The translations under genes and the position numbers were made by a program. From Pseudaestuariivita sp. (GTDB taxonomy: Bacteria > Pseudomonadota > Alphaproteobacteria > Rhodobacterales > Rhodobacteraceae): 17,356 nucleotides of DNA. The notes below the pieces were generated by a model. That model did no database searches and had not been told where the DNA came from. It was given only the letters and a program-made list of their open reading frames with translations. Below, one piece after another: positions 14,753 to 17,356 of this stretch (positions within the stretch are counted from its first letter, which is position 1; each line of letters starts with the position of its first letter). The stretch is taken from the NCBI GenBank assembly GCA_020629995.1, contig JAHDCH010000024.1:1-17356 (forward strand), given 5' to 3'.

Positions 14753-15852
14753 GCGGGCACCTCGTCCACCAGCCGTGACAGCGTGCGTGTCATGTCCGTC
14801 AGGCCCATGTCTCCGCCAAATTCCATCGGCCTCAGCGCGCCCTGGCGAAAGCCTTCGTCCACCGCGCCCTCGATCAGCCTTGCTGCGTCTTCATAGGCGC
14901 TCTGGCCTCTGCGCTCGCCCAGCCACTCCAGCATCATCGCCCCCGACAACACCGCGGCCAGCGGATTGGCCTTGTCCTGACCCATGATGTCGGGCGCGCT
15001 TCCGTGGGCGGGCTGGAACAGGGCGTGATCGTCTCCGTACTCTCCGCAGGCGGCCATGCCCATGCCTCCGACCAGACCGCCCGCCAGGTCCGACAGGATG
15101 TCGCCAAAGATGTTCTCCATCACCAGCACATCCGCCTCCCAGGGCTTGCGCACCAGATCCAGCGCCATGGCGTCCACGTAGGAATACGCCCTGTCCACGT
15201 CGGGAAAGTCCCGCGCGATCTCGTCATAGATCGACCGAAAGAAAGCCTGGCTCTGGAACACGTTGGCCTTGTCCACGCAGGTCAGCCGGCCTTTGCCTCC
15301 GCGGGCCTTGCGCTTTTGCGCCAGACGAAATCCAAACCTGTGCAGCCGCTCGGACACGTCGCGTGTGATGCGCATGATGTCGTCCACGCCAGCCTCGTGC
15401 ACCACCGCGCGCCCGTGCACCGCCGCGCTGTAAAACAGCCCCTCGGTGGATTCCCGCAGGATGATCAGGTCGATCCCCTGTGCCCTCGGGTCGGCCAGCC
15501 GCTGTGGCGCGTTCGGATAGGCCTTGACCGGCCTCACCCCTGCGTACAGCTCGAACCGGTCGCGCAGGCGCAGATGCGGGCTGATTTCCGTTCCGTCCTC
15601 GTGGCGCACGGACGGCAGGCCGATCGCCCCCAGAAAGATCGCCTCGGCCCCGCCCGCGCGGTCTTCTCCTCCCGGCTCTATGTCCAGCCCGTGTTCCTTG
15701 AAAAAGCCCGCGCCTGCGTGGATCGTGTCGCGCCGGGGTTTGGGCAGGCCGACCCTTGCGCATGCCTGATCCACCAGCGCCAGCGTGGCGTCCGTGACCT
15801 CTACGCCGATCCCGTCCCCGGGGATCACTGCGATATGTGCGGCTTCGGCCAT
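14749..15852 (-). CDS. Isocitrate/isopropylmalate dehydrogenase family protein
   Basis: The 367-residue protein shows the beta-decarboxylating dehydrogenase motifs in order: IPGDGIG (10-16), LRESTEGLF (132-140), CVDKANVF (192-199), [10 protein letters not shown] (225-234), [14 protein letters not shown] (246-259) and [16 protein letters not shown] (282-297). The family oxidises 2-hydroxy acids with a 3-carboxylate using NAD(P) and a divalent metal, then decarboxylates. Isocitrate, isopropylmalate, malate and tartrate are known substrates. Being in a GntR-controlled cluster and far from leu genes, it is more likely a tartrate/malate-type or sugar-acid enzyme than LeuB. It begins 23 bases after the regulator with AGGAG 5 bases before the ATG. 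Confidence 0.92.
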   Translation of the reverse strand: MAEAAHIAVIPGDGIGVEVTDATLALVDQACARVGLPKPRRDTIHAGAGFFKEHGLDIEPGGEDRAGGAEAIFLGAIGLPSVRHEDGTEISPHLRLRDRFELYAGVRPVKAYPNAPQRLADPRAQGIDLIILRESTEGLFYSAAVHGRAVVHEAGVDDIMRITRDVSERLHRFGFRLAQKRKARGGKGRLTCVDKANVFQSQAFFRSIYDEIARDFPDVDRAYSYVDAMALDLVRKPWEADVLVMENIFGDILSDLAGGLVGGMGMAACGEYGDDHALFQPAHGSAPDIMGQDKANPLAAVLSGAMMLEWLGERRGQSAYEDAARLIEGAVDEGFRQGALRPMEFGGDMGLTDMTRTLSRLVDEVPA

Positions 15853-15875
15853 GTCGGCTCCTTTGGTCGGCGTCT

Positions 15876-16583
15876 TCAGAATTGCGGCAGGCCCAGACGT
15901 TCAAGCAGCTGCAACAGCTCTCTTGCCGCCCGCTCTCGGTGCGTCTGGAAAATGCGGCGTACGCGCTCGGCGTCGCCGTCGCGCAGGGCCTGCAGGATGT
16001 CCCTGTGCTCGGCCGTGGATCGGTGCGGCACCTCTCTCAGGCGCAGCGTGATCATCCGCGCCCTGTGCGCCTGATCGAACAGCGCGCCGGCTATGGCCGT
16101 CAGCCTTGCGTTTCCGTGCAGCTCCAGCAGCGCTCGGTGAAACCGGTCGTCCGCTTCGGCCCAGGCTTCCAGGTCAGGGCGCTCCAGCGCGCGCTCCATG
16201 TCTTCGGTCGCGCGCACCAGCGGGGCCAGCACCTCGAGGCCCGGACGGCGCAGCGCCAGCTCGGCCGCCGCGTGCGGCTCCAGCGCTGTCAGGATTTCAT
16301 AAATGTCGTTCATGTCCTCGGCGCTGACCGGCAACACCCGCATGCCCCTGCGCGGGATCAGCTCGACCAGGCCATCGGCCTGCAGCCGGATCAACGCCTC
16401 GCGGACCGGTGTGCGCGACATGCCCAGGCGGTCGGCCACCTCGGGCTCGGTGGCGCGAAAGCCGGGCAGCATCCGCGTCGACAGGATTTCGTCCTTCAGG
16501 GCCGCATAGGCGATGTCGACCATGCTGCCCCGGCCCGTGCGGGCCGCGTGCGATCGGGAGGTATCGGCACTGGGGTCAGTCAT
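15876..16583 (-). CDS. GntR family transcriptional regulator, FadR/FCD subfamily
   Basis: The 235-residue protein has a winged helix-turn-helix at about 22-88 (AYAALKDEILSTRMLPG, then EPEVADRLGMSRTPVREALIRLQADGLVELIPRRG) and an all-helical FCD effector domain at about 95-225. The FCD metal ligands seem present: the Asp/His pair in DDRFHRAL (145-152), His193 in AEHRDIL and His215. Such proteins usually repress catabolic operons until an organic acid binds. It heads the operon with the dehydrogenase and oxidoreductase, and divergent palindromic repeats upstream are likely its operators, so autoregulation is expected. GGAG lies 5 bases before the ATG at 16583; a second Met at residue 21 is less likely. 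Confidence 0.95.
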   Translation of the reverse strand: MTDPSADTSRSHAARTGRGSMVDIAYAALKDEILSTRMLPGFRATEPEVADRLGMSRTPVREALIRLQADGLVELIPRRGMRVLPVSAEDMNDIYEILTALEPHAAAELALRRPGLEVLAPLVRATEDMERALERPDLEAWAEADDRFHRALLELHGNARLTAIAGALFDQAHRARMITLRLREVPHRSTAEHRDILQALRDGDAERVRRIFQTHRERAARELLQLLERLGLPQF

Positions 16584-16623
16584 GGCAGCTCCACACCGGA
16601 CTTGCCGGATGACGAATCTATGG

Positions 16624-16637
16624 ATACATTAATGTAT
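16624..16637. promoter_or_regulatory. Palindromic operator candidate for the GntR regulator
   Basis: ATACATTAATGTAT is a perfect 14-bp palindrome in the 93-bp gap between the regulator and the divergent lactonase-like gene. It lies 41 bases before the regulator start, a natural place for an FCD-type GntR operator. Confidence 0.6.
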
Positions 16638-16652
16638 GCGTTAATGTATGCA
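16629..16652. repeat. Tandem 12-bp direct repeat, second operator half
   Basis: TTAATGTATGC occurs twice with a 12-base period (16629-16639 and 16641-16651). The first copy shares its left part with the palindrome, so bound dimers would lie about one helical turn apart and could bind cooperatively. Confidence 0.6.
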
Positions 16653-16676
16653 CTAAAGCAAGGGCGGATTTCCTCT

Positions 16677-17356
16677 ATGAACGGCAATGACTTATGGTCG
16701 GTCTATGCTTTGAAATACGCGGACCGAAATGCCCGTACCCGGGCCGACTCGTTCCTCGATGACGATCACCCGTCGGCTCCGCATGGCATGGATTACTTTG
16801 TCTGGGTGCTGGACAATGGCGCGCGTCAGATCGTGGTCGACACCGGCTATGACGCCGCCGAGGCTGCGCGCCGTGCCCGCCCGATCCTGCGTGATCCGGC
16901 CTCGGCCCTGTCGGCTCTGTCTCTGGATGCCGAGACGGTCGATACCGTCATCATCACCCACCTGCATTACGACCATGCCGGTGGGCTGGGCCGCTATCCC
17001 TCGGCCCGGTTCCACCTTCAGGCCGCCGAGATGGCCTTTGCCACCGGCCCCTGCATGTGCGACCCGGACCTTCAGGCGCCATTCACCGCCGACCATGTGT
17101 GCGACATGGTGCGTCACGTCTATTCAGGCCGCGTGGTCTTTCACCAGGGCGATGCGCAGGTCGCTCCGGGGGTCACGGTGCACCGCGTTGGCGGGCATTC
17201 CAGTGGCCTGCAGGCCGTGCGTGTGATGACTTCGGACGGGCCGATCTGCCTCGCGTCAGATGCGGCCCACTACTACGAGAATTTCGAGGCGGGAAAGCTC
17301 TTTCCCATCGTGTTTGACCGCGCCGAGATGCTGCGCGGCTTTGACCTGATCCAGAC
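16677..17356 (+). CDS. Metallo-beta-lactamase-fold hydrolase, AHL-lactonase-like, C-terminus outside window
   Basis: The visible 226 codons start MNGNDLWSVYALKYADRNARTR, an opening common in N-acyl-homoserine-lactonase-like proteins. Then come VVDTGYD (53-59), the metal motif HLHYDH (95-100, HxHxDH), the next metal His in GGHSSG (172-177) and the bridging Asp in ASDAAHYYEN (193-202). All zinc ligands expected in this part are present. The family opens lactones by hydrolysis. Next to dehydrogenases and under a GntR operator, a sugar lactone or similar ester is as likely a substrate as a quorum-sensing signal. The Shine-Dalgarno is weak (GGCGGA 8 bases before the ATG), but the family N-terminus supports this start. 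The coding frame runs past the window end. Confidence 0.88.
   Translation, partial: MNGNDLWSVYALKYADRNARTRADSFLDDDHPSAPHGMDYFVWVLDNGARQIVVDTGYDAAEAARRARPILRDPASALSALSLDAETVDTVIITHLHYDHAGGLGRYPSARFHLQAAEMAFATGPCMCDPDLQAPFTADHVCDMVRHVYSGRVVFHQGDAQVAPGVTVHRVGGHSSGLQAVRVMTSDGPICLASDAAHYYENFEAGKLFPIVFDRAEMLRGFDLIQ

Overview
This GC-rich window comes from an alphaproteobacterium, most likely a Rhodobacterales (Roseobacter-like) genome. That placement rests on base composition, ATGA-type gene overlaps and the character of the proteins; there is no rRNA or other marker to fix it. Most long open frames on the plus strand between 1 and 12160 are antisense shadows of one long minus-strand operon.

Region 1 (1-12160, minus strand, read right to left) is an alginate-type exopolysaccharide locus: algD (GDP-mannose 6-dehydrogenase), alg8 (polymerising GT2 glycosyltransferase), alg44 (inner-membrane PilZ/copolymerase protein), algA (mannose-1-phosphate guanylyltransferase), algG-like beta-helix protein, a small exported helical-repeat protein, algX-like SGNH/carbohydrate-binding protein, a 907-residue exported Sel1/TPR protein in the place of AlgK, and the start of an algL-like lyase cut by the window edge. 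Precursor supply (AlgA, AlgD), polymerisation (Alg8/Alg44) and periplasmic passage and editing (AlgG, AlgX, repeat proteins, AlgL) are all represented. From alg44 to algL almost every junction is an overlap, so this is one translationally coupled unit. The order differs from the Pseudomonas operon: algA sits in the middle, not at the end, and no algE, algI, algJ or algF is seen here.

The most striking feature is that several proteins keep the fold but appear to have lost the textbook functional residues. The PilZ domain of Alg44 lacks the RxxxR and D/NxSxxG c-di-GMP motifs. The phosphomannose isomerase cupin of AlgA lacks its His ligands. AlgX has the Ser but Arg in place of the His of its Asp-x-His motif. 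AlgG lacks a DPHD motif. This points to a non-canonical, perhaps unacetylated, alginate-like polymer with different control.

Region 2 (12161-12508) is a 348-bp divergent control region with a candidate promoter for each side, a 21-bp dyad, a CtrA-like site and a leader hairpin. Region 3 (12509-13402, plus) is an exported heparin-lyase-I-like (PF14099-type) polysaccharide lyase, transcribed away from algD and plausibly acting on the same or a related polymer.

Region 4 (13407-17356) is a small catabolic cluster. A GntR/FCD regulator, an isocitrate/isopropylmalate-type dehydrogenase, a Gfo/Idh/MocA oxidoreductase and an ABM-type monooxygenase form a coupled minus-strand operon. A metallo-beta-lactamase-fold lactonase-like gene is divergent from the regulator, and the 93-bp gap between them carries a palindromic, tandemly repeated operator. 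Together they look like an oxidative route for a sugar or hydroxy acid whose identity cannot be read from the sequence.
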